Source: Virgisporangium aurantiacum
Lineage (GTDB): Bacteria > Actinomycetota > Actinomycetes > Mycobacteriales > Micromonosporaceae
NCBI RefSeq assembly: GCF_016863635.1
Contig: NZ_BOPG01000076.1
Coordinates: 62,001-126,000 of the forward strand
DNA: 64,000 bases
Direction: 5' to 3'
Part shown: in pieces, positions 1-9,100 of the stretch
Numbering within the stretch: position 1 is the first letter of the stretch
Layout of the letters: the number at the start of each line of letters is the position of its first letter
Translations under genes and position numbers: made by a program
The notes under the pieces: generated by a model
What the model was told of the DNA's origin: nothing
The model's database searches: none
Seen by the model: the letters and a program-made list of their open reading frames with translations, nothing else

Positions 1-284
1 GTGAGAATCTGCAGCTTCAGGCCGTCGACGGTCGCGCTGACGACGCCGAAGCGGTTCGGGCTGCGGGTGGCGTTCCCGGCCCATCCGGTCAGGATCCGTT
101 CGCTGTCGGCCGGGTCCGCGTCGCTGACGAAGTCGAAGTCGTGCGGGCGCTTGCCCAGGAGGAAGTCCCGGGTGGCTCCCCCGGTGAGTGCGAGTCGGTG
201 GCCGTGCGCGGCGTAGACCTCGGCCAGGTCATCCGCGAGCGACATGACGGGGTGGTCGAACACGAGCCGGACGCCCGCCCTCAT
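1..284 (-). CDS. Nucleotidyltransferase of the CCA-adding/poly(A) polymerase type (partial, runs off left edge)
   Basis: Only the first ~94 residues are inside the window. They carry the head-domain signature of class II tRNA nucleotidyltransferases: GGATRDFLLG (residues 35-44) followed by PHDFDFVSDADP, giving the two metal-binding Asp of the Asp-x-Asp pair. The ATG overlaps the TGA of the upstream carrier-protein gene (ATGA), so the two are translationally coupled and this gene belongs to the minus-strand biosynthetic operon. A housekeeping tRNA enzyme would not normally sit there, so the fold is probably re-used to transfer a nucleotide to a small molecule or carrier-bound intermediate. The family call is firm; the role is inference. 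The C-terminal RNA-binding half cannot be seen. Confidence 0.7.
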   Translation of the reverse strand, partial: MRAGVRLVFDHPVMSLADDLAEVYAAHGHRLALTGGATRDFLLGKRPHDFDFVSDADPADSERILTGWAGNATRSPNRFGVVSATVDGLKLQIL

Positions 285-499
285 CCGCCGACGGTGTGCC
301 GGAAGTACCGATCCAGGCTGGTCGCGTTCACCATGTCGAAGATCTCGACCTCGACGCCGGTCAGCTCCTTGATCCGGACGGCGAGTTGAAGGGCGTGCAG
401 CGAGTTACCGCCCAGGCTGTAGAAGCCCTGGTCGGGGTCGACGCTCGCGTCGAAGACCTCGTTGAGGGCCGCCAGGCACCCGGCCAGCTTGTCGTTCAT
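281..499 (-). CDS. Stand-alone acyl/peptidyl carrier protein
   Basis: This 72-residue protein has the size of one carrier domain. The motif FYSLGGNSLHALQL (residues 26-39) holds the Ser33 that receives the 4'-phosphopantetheine arm. The following helix (VRIKELTGVEVEIFDM) matches the recognition helix II region. It lies 28 nt after the upstream nucleotidyltransferase gene and overlaps the next gene by 4 nt. No acyltransferase is close, and the window has stand-alone condensation and adenylation domains, so it probably carries an aminoacyl group and works in trans. The match to carrier proteins is clear; the loaded substrate is unknown. A second carrier gene lies at 30058-30345. Confidence 0.88.
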   Translation of the reverse strand: MNDKLAGCLAALNEVFDASVDPDQGFYSLGGNSLHALQLAVRIKELTGVEVEIFDMVNATSLDRYFRHTVGG

Positions 500-527
500 G
501 TCGATCCGTTCTGTTGATTGGACGCCG

Positions 528-1538
528 TCAGGACAGGAACCCCTGCGCGCGTAGCTGCCTCGTCTCCGCCCACATGGCGGTACGGACCTCGACGGGCGGC
601 AGCCGCAGCGACCGGCCGACCGGGTCCGTCGCCTCCCGCCAGGACCGGCCCTCGGCGAGCTGCCGGCACAGCGCCGTCGTGGGGCCGGCCACCGGCACGA
701 TCGAGTCCCGGCCCTTGATGAGGTGCGCCGTGTCGCCGGTCTCGACCAGCCGGACGCCGGCCGCGAGCCGGCACGACCGGGAGTCCAGCGCCTCGGCCAG
801 GTCCGGGTGCACGGCCAGCGCCGCCCGCAGCTGGTGGATGCGACCGTCGAGCGCGCCGGTGGGGCGCAGAAAACCGTCGACCAGCTCCCGGAACCGCGCC
901 GAGTCCCGGCCGTGGCGACGGGCCGCCTTCTCCCCGGCCCACTTCAGCGACGGGTACGCCTCGCCGTCCTCGGCGAGCGTGGCGGTCGACCGCCACTGGA
1001 TCGCCTCGCGCAGCAGAAGTTCGGCCTCCTGACCGGCCCCGGTCGCCGCGGCGAGCGCGGACCGGGCCAGCTGCTCGAAGGCGCGGTAGGTCGCGTGCCG
1101 GGCCAGCGCGGTGGCGGCGCACGCCGGGCTGAGACCGGCGAGGGCCCGGGCGACGGCCGGCGTCACCCGCACCGGCACCCCGATGGCGAGCCGGTAGTAC
1201 CGGTCGATGTCCTTGAGGCTGTGGTCGACGACGTCGTGCCAGTCCTGCCGCTCCACCCGCTCGCCGAGCTGCTCCAGCTCGACCAGCTTCAGGTACTCGC
1301 AGTCGACGTAGTGCGACCCGCGCAGACCGATGGTGGTGCTCCGCCCGGGCGAGCCGTCCTCGCTGATCACGTACAGGTCCAGGTCGGAGCTGGCGTTGCC
1401 GATGCCCTCGATCAGGGAACCGGAGACGACGCAGGACGCCGTGGGGGCAAGCCACCCGACCACCCGCCCGATCTCGGTCTGCAGGTGCTGCGGCAGCGCG
1501 GCCAACCGCCGGTCGCCGCGCTCTGCGGTCTGTGCCAA
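528..1538 (-). CDS. Nucleotidyltransferase-fold protein (DNA polymerase beta superfamily)
   Basis: The protein has about 336 residues. Near the N-terminus SGSLIEGIGNASSDLDLYVI (from residue 39) gives the Gly-Ser motif and the Asp52-x-Asp54 pair of the nucleotidyltransferase fold; VDCEYL supplies a plausible third Asp (79). The rest is helical and resembles no family I can name. Start: TTG at 1538 has a good GGAGG seven bases upstream; a GTG at 1556 is possible but has no ribosome site. The gene lies between the condensation-domain and carrier-protein genes, in the same operon as a second, CCA-type nucleotidyltransferase. It probably adenylylates or otherwise nucleotidylates a cluster intermediate, or confers self-resistance like aminoglycoside/lincosamide nucleotidyltransferases. 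The substrate is unknown. Confidence 0.7.
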   Translation of the reverse strand: MAQTAERGDRRLAALPQHLQTEIGRVVGWLAPTASCVVSGSLIEGIGNASSDLDLYVISEDGSPGRSTTIGLRGSHYVDCEYLKLVELEQLGERVERQDWHDVVDHSLKDIDRYYRLAIGVPVRVTPAVARALAGLSPACAATALARHATYRAFEQLARSALAAATGAGQEAELLLREAIQWRSTATLAEDGEAYPSLKWAGEKAARRHGRDSARFRELVDGFLRPTGALDGRIHQLRAALAVHPDLAEALDSRSCRLAAGVRLVETGDTAHLIKGRDSIVPVAGPTTALCRQLAEGRSWREATDPVGRSLRLPPVEVRTAMWAETRQLRAQGFLS

Positions 1539-1564
1539 TGCCCGTCCTCCGTTCACGACCGGTG

Positions 1565-2989
1565 TCACCGCGCCGGCGTCCGGCTGCCGAGTGCCTTCTC
1601 CATCAGGGCGAGCGCCGGGCGGCCGCCCTCCGGCGGCCGGGTCGCCTCCGCCACGGCCGCGGCTTCGACGGCGGCCAGCACGTCGGCCGGGTTCGTCGCG
1701 CCGACCAGTCGCGGGTCGACGCTCAACAACAGCTCGGGCGCGGCCCCGGTGCCCGCCACGGACAGGTGGACGGCGCGCCGCACGTGCGGCGGCGCCGAGC
1801 CGAGTAGCGGCGCCTCGGTGACGTCGGTGTGCGCGCGCAGCGCGGGAATGCCGTCCGGTGGGACCGGCGCCGCAGGGGCCGACCGGTGCACGTTGTTGAC
1901 CACGCAGTCGACCTGGTCCAGCAGCGTGGCCAGCCCACCGTCGACGAGGTCGTCCATGTCGTAGAGGGCGTTGCTGAAGGCGTCGAGGCTGGCCACCTGC
2001 GCCCGCCGCAGGACCGTCGGCAGGTCGGCGTCCGCCAGGTCGACGGCCATCGGCGCGTACTGGTTGAGCGTGCCGACGTAGTCGACGCCGCGCGAGATCC
2101 ACCGGTTGGACGCGACCGTGTTGAGCACGCACGCCGTCCGGCCGGACAGGGTGCCCACGACGACCGCCAGGAGGCCCAGGTACACCTGGGCGGCCGTGAC
2201 CGCGTGCCGCGCGGCGAGCACCCCCACCGCGGCGCCGAGGGCCGGCGAGCGCATCCGGGTCCGGGGGCGCGGCCCGGACGGCGCGGAGCCGAGGTCCGCC
2301 GCGCCGAACGTCGGCACCATCGCGGGGTCGAGGACGCCACGCAGGTAGCCGACGGCCCTGCGGTGAAGCGCCGCCGCGGCCGGGGTCGCCTCGTCGGCGG
2401 CGCGGTCGGCCGGCTGGTACCGCTCCACCGGCGACCGCTCCACCGGCGGCCGTTCCACCGGCGCCTGGTCGCGGACACCGCTCAGCCGGCCTGTCAAAGC
2501 CCGCCGCACCAGGCGTGCCCCGGTCAGGTCGACGCTCAGGTGCGACAGTTCGAGGACGACCCACGCCGGAGCGTCGTTCGCGGTGACGACGGCGACCCGC
2601 AGCGGGAAATCGTCGGCGGGCCGGAACTCCGTCCCGAACCCGGGAAAGGGCGCGTCCGGGTCGCCGTTCCAGCCGTCCGCCGCGACGACGGCCAGCGGCA
2701 GCACGCCCTCGCGGCGGACGCGTTGGTACAGGCCGCCCGCCGGACGCGTGGGGCAGGTCGTGCGCAGCGACTCGTACTCCTCCACCAGCCATCGGACGGC
2801 GGCGCGGACCTGCGACAGCGTGGTGCCGGCGGGCACCGGCAGCATGGTGCGCACGTTGAAGAACGCCGCGTGCGGCGTCTGGTGGCTCCACGCCCGGTAG
2901 ATGTCCTTCTGCCCCCACGTCAACGGGTGCGTTCCCGCGCGCGCCCCGCGGAACGGCACCGGGATCGTTCCGGTGTGGCGCAGGACCAC
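1565..2989 (-). CDS. Stand-alone NRPS condensation-domain-like acyltransferase
   Basis: The length (474 residues) is that of one condensation domain. LSHLSVDL (residues 148-155) aligns with the HHxxxDG motif: the second, catalytic His150 and Asp154 are kept, the first His is Ser and the Gly is Leu. LNTVASNRWISRG and LNQYAPMAVD resemble the later core motifs around the bridging loop. The GTG start at 2989 has GAAGGAG at good spacing. A linker around residues 170-190 contains three copies of a Pro-Val-Glu-Arg unit. It probably joins an acyl or aminoacyl donor to a carrier-bound acceptor in trans, consistent with the separate carrier proteins and adenylation enzyme here. The changed motif leaves open esterification or another acyl transfer. 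Confidence 0.75.
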   Translation of the reverse strand: MVLRHTGTIPVPFRGARAGTHPLTWGQKDIYRAWSHQTPHAAFFNVRTMLPVPAGTTLSQVRAAVRWLVEEYESLRTTCPTRPAGGLYQRVRREGVLPLAVVAADGWNGDPDAPFPGFGTEFRPADDFPLRVAVVTANDAPAWVVLELSHLSVDLTGARLVRRALTGRLSGVRDQAPVERPPVERSPVERYQPADRAADEATPAAAALHRRAVGYLRGVLDPAMVPTFGAADLGSAPSGPRPRTRMRSPALGAAVGVLAARHAVTAAQVYLGLLAVVVGTLSGRTACVLNTVASNRWISRGVDYVGTLNQYAPMAVDLADADLPTVLRRAQVASLDAFSNALYDMDDLVDGGLATLLDQVDCVVNNVHRSAPAAPVPPDGIPALRAHTDVTEAPLLGSAPPHVRRAVHLSVAGTGAAPELLLSVDPRLVGATNPADVLAAVEAAAVAEATRPPEGGRPALALMEKALGSRTPAR

Positions 2990-3039
2990 GGCGGTACTCC
3001 TTCGGTCGCCGCCCGGCCGGCGGCGGTGGACGGCGGTGG

Positions 3040-3942
3040 CTAGGCCGGGGTCGGAGCGACCTCGTGCGAGAAGTACCCCGTCGACGACTTGTGGCCGCCC
3101 GACCGCAGATGCGCGCCCTCCTGCACCTCGTACAGCGAGTTGAACTCCGCCTCGGCGATGGGCAGCCGCCAGTGGCCGCTCTCGCACCGCGCGACCTTCG
3201 CCGGTCGGCCGCGCAGCAGCCGTGCGTTGGGCTCGTTGTGCGCGGCGCGCGGGCCGTAGTACACCGGGAACGCGTCGGCGCTGCGGTAGGAGGGGATGAA
3301 CGCGCGACGGTAGCGATCCGAGATGTTCTTCTCCGATGCGTGCGCCAGCAACGGATGCAGGAAGATGGCCGTACCGGCCGGCGCCTCGCAGTCGACGACC
3401 GAGGACTCGTCCACGCCGACCCCGGCCAGGGTGGCGATCTTTCCCCGGAAGTGGCCGTCGACCTCGTGGCTGAGCAGCCCGAGGCGGTGCGAGCCGGCCG
3501 CCACCTTGAGGCACGCGTTCTCCCGGGTGGCGTCGTCCAGGTAGATGAGGACGGCCACCAGGTCGGTGTTGGTGTGCGGGTAGTACGCGAAGTCCTGGTG
3601 CCACTCGACGACGCTGCCCACCCGGGGCGCCTTGATGTTCAGCTTGGAGTACTGGAACTCGACGTCGTCGCCGACCAGTTGGGACACCGCGTCCAGCAGC
3701 GGGGGGTACTCCACGATCTCGTTGAACACCGGGTCCCGGCTGGTCGGTGCCCACACCCGACGGATCATCGCCGGATCCTCGGGCTCCGGCTCGCCCACAC
3801 CGTCAGTCGCGTCCGACGCCAACAACGCGTCCACGAAGCCGCGCGCCCGGTCGACGAGCTCGTCGCCGACGAGCCCCTCGACGACGAGAAACCCGTTGTC
3901 CCGATAGGTTTTGACATCGTGCCCGGTCAGGATCTCGGTCAT
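3040..3942 (-). CDS. PhyH-family Fe(II)/2-oxoglutarate dioxygenase
   Basis: This 300-residue protein has the phytanoyl-CoA dioxygenase fold signature: WHQDFAYYPHTNTD gives the His115-x-Asp117 iron ligands, FLHPLLAHASEKN the distal His, and RYRRAFIPSY the Arg that would hold 2-oxoglutarate. The ATG at 3942 has GGGAG upstream. It is the first gene of the minus-strand operon with the condensation domain, nucleotidyltransferases and carrier protein, and its promoter region faces the aldolase operon. A shared palindromic motif 60-77 bp upstream suggests control by the GlxA-type regulator. It most likely hydroxylates an amino-acid or acyl intermediate; the substrate cannot be read from sequence. 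Confidence 0.88.
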   Translation of the reverse strand: MTEILTGHDVKTYRDNGFLVVEGLVGDELVDRARGFVDALLASDATDGVGEPEPEDPAMIRRVWAPTSRDPVFNEIVEYPPLLDAVSQLVGDDVEFQYSKLNIKAPRVGSVVEWHQDFAYYPHTNTDLVAVLIYLDDATRENACLKVAAGSHRLGLLSHEVDGHFRGKIATLAGVGVDESSVVDCEAPAGTAIFLHPLLAHASEKNISDRYRRAFIPSYRSADAFPVYYGPRAAHNEPNARLLRGRPAKVARCESGHWRLPIAEAEFNSLYEVQEGAHLRSGGHKSSTGYFSHEVAPTPA

Positions 3943-4001
3943 CCGCAAGCACTCCCTTCGCGTCCACCGCAGTCTGGTGTCGCGCATCGGGCCCGGGCAA
4001 G

Positions 4002-4032
4002 GCATTCCACGAACGTGCCGGCGGCAGGTTCG
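4002..4032. promoter_or_regulatory. Candidate operator in the divergent PhyH/aldolase promoter region
   Basis: GCATTCCACGAACGTGCC (4002-4019) closely resembles ACATTCCACGTTCGTGGC upstream of the GlxA-type regulator (16323-16340): 14 of 18 positions match, in the same orientation and at nearly the same distance from the start codon. It overlaps an imperfect palindrome at 4010-4032 with 10-bp arms (CGAACGTGCC / GGCAGGTTCG, one mismatch, 3-bp centre). The position between two divergent operons fits a shared control site. Binding is inferred. Confidence 0.45.
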
Positions 4033-4092
4033 CCCCGAATCTGCCGCCGGATCTGCCGGGTCGTTCTGCCGGACCGCACCGGCGGGCGCCGG

Positions 4093-4106
4093 TAGGTTCC
4101 GGCGGA
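4093..4106 (+). promoter_or_regulatory. Candidate -10 element of the aldolase operon
   Basis: TAGGTT (4093-4098) lies eight bases before the ATG of the aldolase gene, with no Shine-Dalgarno sequence between. This fits a transcript that starts at or within a few bases of the start codon. No convincing -35 was seen. Confidence 0.35.
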
Positions 4107-5147
4107 ATGGCAGATGCATCGAGGATCCGGACAGCGGGCGGTGCGGTGGTCTCCGCCGACGTCATGGACTGCACGCTGCGGGACGGCAGTTACGCCGTCG
4201 GGTTCCAGTTCGCCGAAGGCGACATCCACGCGGTCCTGACGGGGCTGGACGCGGCGGGCATCCGGCTCGTCGAGCTGGGCCACGGCCTCGGGCTCGGTGC
4301 CGCCGGAGCACTCGGCAAGCCGATGCTCGTGCCGGAGGAGCGCTGCTTCGAACTCGCCGCCGGCCTGCGGCGGGCGGCGTGGGGCATGTTCTGCATCCCC
4401 GGTATCGCCACGCTGTCGCACCTGCGCCGGGCCGCGGCCGCCGGCATGCGGTTCGTCCGGGTCGGGGTCGACATCACCGACGTCACGCCGGCGGAACGGT
4501 TCGTCGAGACGGCCAAGGGGCTCGGCCTGCTGACGTTCGCCAACCTCATGAAGACGAACGTGCTCGACGCGGACGGAGTCGGCGACGCCGCCCAGCAGTG
4601 CGAGAAGTACGGCGCGGACGCGGTCTACCTGGTCGACTCGGCCGGCGCCTACCTGCCCGACGAGGTCCGCGACCTGGTCGCCGCGGTCGGCCAGCGGCTG
4701 GACGTCCCGCTCGGCTTCCACGGCCACGACAACCTCGGCCTGGCCAACGCCAACGCCCTCGCCGCCGCGGCCGCCGGCGCGAGGTACATCGACACGACGC
4801 TCGACGGCATCGGCCGCGGTGCGGGAAACGCCGTCACGGAGTGCTTCGCGGCGATCGTCCGCGACGACGCGGCCGGCGGCTACGACTACCGTGCCCTGGC
4901 TCAGCTCAGCGAAACGGTGGTGCGCCCGCTGGCGCGCCTGCACGACGACCGCGTGTACCAGGTGATGGGTGCCGTCACCCGCACGCATTCGAGCTTCTTC
5001 CCGCTCATCTCCGGGTGTGCCCGGGCCGCCGGCGTCGACGCGTTCGAGCTCATGGCGGAGGTCGCCGACGTCGACCGGATCGCGCCCACCGAAGGCCTGG
5101 TGCGGGAGATCGCGGGCCGCCTCGCCGCCCGCCTCGCCGCCCGGTAG
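4107..5147 (+). CDS. DRE-TIM metallolyase, HMGL / 4-hydroxy-2-oxovalerate aldolase-like
   Basis: MDCTLRDGSYAVGFQF near residue 20 is the DRE-type catalytic start of the HMG-CoA-lyase-like TIM barrel, and GFHGHDNLGLANANALAA carries the His-x-His divalent-metal ligands. The 346-residue length and overall pattern are closest to the 4-hydroxy-2-oxovalerate aldolase/nodulation-type group. Such enzymes make or break C-C bonds next to a 2-oxo acid (pyruvate plus aldehyde or acyl group). It starts a plus-strand operon with a KAS III-like and a Kgd-like gene (12-nt gap, then a 4-nt overlap), so it probably helps build a short carbon skeleton. Synthase and lyase directions cannot be told apart here. 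Confidence 0.82.
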   Translation: MADASRIRTAGGAVVSADVMDCTLRDGSYAVGFQFAEGDIHAVLTGLDAAGIRLVELGHGLGLGAAGALGKPMLVPEERCFELAAGLRRAAWGMFCIPGIATLSHLRRAAAAGMRFVRVGVDITDVTPAERFVETAKGLGLLTFANLMKTNVLDADGVGDAAQQCEKYGADAVYLVDSAGAYLPDEVRDLVAAVGQRLDVPLGFHGHDNLGLANANALAAAAAGARYIDTTLDGIGRGAGNAVTECFAAIVRDDAAGGYDYRALAQLSETVVRPLARLHDDRVYQVMGAVTRTHSSFFPLISGCARAAGVDAFELMAEVADVDRIAPTEGLVREIAGRLAARLAAR

Positions 5148-5159
5148 CGGAGCCGTTGG

Positions 5160-6194
5160 ATGCGGATCGACTTCGACCTGGCGCTGTCGGGCCCGAACAC
5201 CTGCTTTCCGCGCGGCGTCGAGACCACCACCGACGCCGTCGCCGCCGGCCGCGTCGACGCCCGTTCGGCGGAGGAGCTCGGCGTGGAGCTCATCCACATC
5301 GCCGACCCGGACGAGACTCCGCCGGCCCTGGCGGTGACCGCGGCGCGGCGGGCGCTCACCGCGGCGGGGCTGTCGGGGCCGGACGTCGGGCTGCTGCTGC
5401 ACTGCTCCGTGTGGCACCAGGGCTGGGACATGTGGAGCCCGGCCCACCACATCGCCGCCCGGATCGGCGCGGACGCCGCCCTGCCCATCGGTGTCAACCA
5501 GGGATGCAACGCGGTCATGGCCGCCGTCGAGCTGGCCGCGCCGTGGCTGGCCGCCGACCGGTCCGGCCGCAGCGTCATGGTCACGGCCGGCGACCGGTTC
5601 CTGGCGCCGGGGTTCGATCGCTGGCGTGGCAACTTCGGCTTCGTGCACGGTGACGCGGCCACCGCGGCGGTACTGCGCCGCGGACCCGTGGCCGGCGCGT
5701 TGGCGGTGCGGGCCGTCCGCAGCCGCACCGCCCCGCACCTGGAGGAGATGAACCGGGCCGGGCTGGAGCCCACGGTGGCGGCGCGGATGAACGGCGACGT
5801 CGACCTGCGCGCGCCGAAGAAGGCGTACTTCATGCGCCACGGGCTGCGTGACTTCGAGAAGCTCACCGAGGAGTCGGTGCGCGGCGTGATCGAGGAGAGC
5901 CTGGCCGACGCCGGTGTGGCCCCGGACGATGCCCGGATCCGCGGCGTCGCCGTGCCGCGCATGAGCGAGGCCCTCGTCCGCCACGTCTACGCGCCGCTGC
6001 TGTCGACGGTGACGCCCGCACCGGTGCTGCCCATGCAGCGCCGCACCGGGCACCTCGCCTGCTCGGACGTGCTCGCCAACGTGGCCGACCTGCACGTGGT
6101 GGCGCTCGACCGGCCCGGTGACGTCGGCGTCGTGCTCAACATCGGCGGCGGGTACACGTGGTCGGCGCTGGTCGTCGAGGTGCCGGGGTGGTGA
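5160..6194 (+). CDS. Beta-ketoacyl-ACP synthase III-like enzyme
   Basis: This 344-residue thiolase-fold protein has the nucleophile in VNQGCNAVMAAVELA (Cys116). A late RTGHLACSDVLANVADL and a final NIGGGYTWSALVV resemble the His and Gly-rich C-terminal motifs of FabH-like and CerJ-like enzymes. The GH-x-x-x-x-D pattern is more like KAS III homologues that act as acyl transferases in secondary metabolism than like housekeeping FabH. It is coupled to the aldolase gene upstream and overlaps the Kgd-like gene by 4 nt. Expected role: Claisen condensation or transfer of an acyl group produced by the neighbouring enzymes. Substrate unknown. Confidence 0.82.
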   Translation: MRIDFDLALSGPNTCFPRGVETTTDAVAAGRVDARSAEELGVELIHIADPDETPPALAVTAARRALTAAGLSGPDVGLLLHCSVWHQGWDMWSPAHHIAARIGADAALPIGVNQGCNAVMAAVELAAPWLAADRSGRSVMVTAGDRFLAPGFDRWRGNFGFVHGDAATAAVLRRGPVAGALAVRAVRSRTAPHLEEMNRAGLEPTVAARMNGDVDLRAPKKAYFMRHGLRDFEKLTEESVRGVIEESLADAGVAPDDARIRGVAVPRMSEALVRHVYAPLLSTVTPAPVLPMQRRTGHLACSDVLANVADLHVVALDRPGDVGVVLNIGGGYTWSALVVEVPGW

Positions 6195-9100
6195 GCTCCT
6201 CCGCGCCGTCGCCGGCCGAGGACTTCGGCGTCAACGCCTGGCTGGTCGAGGAGATCTACCGGAACTACCTCGCGGATCCCGCATCGGTGGACGAGACGTG
6301 GCGCGGCTTCTTCGACACGCCGTGCCTGGCGACCGTCGTCCGGGAGGTGCCCGCCACGCTGCTCGCCGAGAACCGGTTCGTCATCAACCGCGACCGCCGC
6401 GGCACCGGTCGCGGGCGGGTGTCGGTCGTCGACCTGGTCGGCCACGCCCTCGTCCACGCGGTCCGGTCGCGACCCGGCGGGAATGCCTCGTTCCGCGTGG
6501 TCGACGGCCGGCCGGCGGCCGGTGCCGGCACCGGCCCGACGATCGCGGTCGGCCCGGTGGAGGTTCCGGCGCGGTACCGGGGCCTCCCGCGGCGGACCCT
6601 GGCCGCGTCGGCCATCGGGCCCGTGCTCACGGTGACCGCGACGTTCGACCGCCGGGTCGTCGAGGCCTCGGCGGCGGCCGAACTCCTGCGTGCGATCGAG
6701 GCCTCGCTGCTCGGCGAGGGCGGGTTCTACGGGGACGTCTTCGCGTCGCTGGGAGTCGCGCACCAGCCGGTGCGGTGGCCGCCACCGGGGTCGGCCCGGC
6801 GGGTGACCGGTTCCGGGCGCGCGGTCCGCGTCGCGCGCCTGATCGAGGCCTACCGGGCGCACGGGCACCTGGCCGCGGACCTGGACCCGCTGCGGCGGCC
6901 ACGTCCGGGCCACGCCGACCTCGACCCGGCCGCCCACGGCCTCGCCGTGTGGGACCTGCGGAGCACGGTCGACACCGAGGGGGTCGGCGGCCGGCCACGG
7001 GCCCGGCTCCGCGACCTTCTCGCCGCGCTGCGCGACCGTTACTGCGGCACCGTCGGCGTCGAGTACACCCACCTCGCCGACCCGGAACGACGCCGGTGGA
7101 TCGAGACGGCCCTCGATCGCCGCCCCCGCCGACCCGATCGCGGGCGGCGACTGCGCATCCTCGACCGGCTCACCGCCGCGGAGTCGCTGGAGCTGTTCCT
7201 GCACACGCGGTACCCGGGGCAGCGGCGGTTCTCGTTGGAAGGCGGCGAGTCGGCGGTCGTGCTGCTCGACGAGGTCCTCGGCGCAGCGGCGGACGCCGGG
7301 CTCGCCGAGGTCGCGGTGGGCATGTCGCACCGCGGCCGCCTCACCCTGATGGCCACCGTTCTGGGCCTGCCGTACCAGGAACTCCTCCGGCGGTTCGAGG
7401 GCCGGCACGAGTCGGCACCGGCCGCGATCGCCGGCGACGTGAAGTACAACCTCGGTGCGCGGACGACGTTCGTCTCGCCGTCGGGCGGCCGGACCGAGCT
7501 GTCGCTCCTCCCCAACGCCTCCCACCTGGAGGCGGTCTACCCGGTGGTGGAGGGCTTCGCGCGGGGACGGCAGGACGCGCGCCCCGGCGGGCCGTTCGAC
7601 CCGCTTCCGGTGGTGCTGCACGGCGACGCCGCGTTCGCCGGCCAGGGCGTCGTCGCGGAGACGCTCAACCTGTCCGGGCTGCGCGGGTTCCGCACCGGCG
7701 GCACGATCCATGTGGTGCTCAACAACCAGATCGGTTTCACCACCGCGCCCGCGGACGCCCGCGGCGGCACCTACCCGACCGCCGCCGCCCGCACGGCCGA
7801 CGCGCCGGTCCTGCACGTCAACGCCGACGACCCGGAGGCGTGCGCGTGGGTGGCCCGGCTGGCGTTCGCGTACCGGCAGGCGTTCCACCGCGACGTCGTC
7901 ATCGATCTGGTCTGCTACCGGCGGCGCGGCCACAACGAGAGCGACGACCCGACGATGACGCAGCCGGACCTGTACCGGCTCATCGAGGCCAGGCCGCCGG
8001 TGCGCGCGCTCTACACCGACCTGCTGGTCCGCCGCGGCGACCTCACCACCGCCGAGGCCGAGGCGCTGCGGACGCGGTACCGGCAACGGCTCGAACGGGC
8101 CGTCCCCGCACCGGTCCCCACGCCGATCCCCACGCCGGTCCCCGACGCGGCACCGGCGGAGCCCGCGCCCGCCGCGCCGGTGGTCACCGCGATCGACGAC
8201 CAGACCATCAAGCTCGTCGCCCAGGCGCTCGCCGAACTGCCGGCCGGCGTCGAGCCCCATCCCCGCGTGGCGGCGCAGCTCCAGCGGCGCGCGGCGACGG
8301 CTGTCGACGGTGTCGTCGACTGGCCGATGGCCGAGACGCTGGCGTTCGGCTCGCTCCTGCTCGACGGGCGGCCCGTCCGACTGACCGGCGAGGACTCCCG
8401 CCGCGGCACGTTCGCGCAGCGGCACCACGTCCTGGTCGACCGGAGCACCGGCGCGGAGCACCCGCTGCTGTCCCGGCTCAGCCCGGACCAGGCCCGGTAC
8501 GCCGTCTACGACTCGCCGCTGTCGGAGTTCGCGGTGCTGGGCTTCGAGTACGGCTACTCGGTGGCCCGCCCGGACTCCCTGGTCATCTGGGAGGCGCAGT
8601 TCGGTGACTTCGCCAACGGGGCGCAGACCGTCATCGACGAGTACGTCGCGGCCGGCGAACAGCGGTGGGGCCAGCGGTCCGGCCTCTGCCTGCTGCTGCC
8701 GCACGGGCTGGAGGGCCAGGGACCCAACCACTCGTCGGCGCGGGTCGAGCGCTTCCTCCAGCTGTGCGCGCAGGACAACCTGACGGTGGCGATGCCGTCG
8801 CTGCCGTCGTCGTACTTCCACCTGCTACGCCGGCAGGCGCTCGCCCCCGAGCCCCGGCCGCTGGTGGTGTTCACCCCCAAGTCGATGCTGCGCCTGCGGG
8901 ACGCGACCTCCAGCGTGCGGGAGCTCACCGATGGCCACTTCCGGGCGGTGGTCGGCGACCCCGCCGCCCACCGCGCGACGACCCGGCGAATCCTGCTCTG
9001 CTCCGGCAAGCTCGCCTGGGACCTGGAGGCGCGGCGGGCGCGGACGGGCGGCACCGACACCGCCGTCGTCCGGATCGAACGGCTGTACCCGGTTCCGCTG

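Noticed and set aside
4010..4032. Classical StrR box before the aldolase operon
   Set aside because: The palindrome has CGAAC/GTTCG arms in the outward order and lacks the GTTCGACTG...CAGTCGAAC form, so it was reported only as a generic operator.
5987..8821. Very long open frame antisense to the Kgd-like gene
   Set aside because: It mirrors the third-position bias of the real gene, is rich in Arg/Gly/Val without domain motifs, and has no ribosome site.
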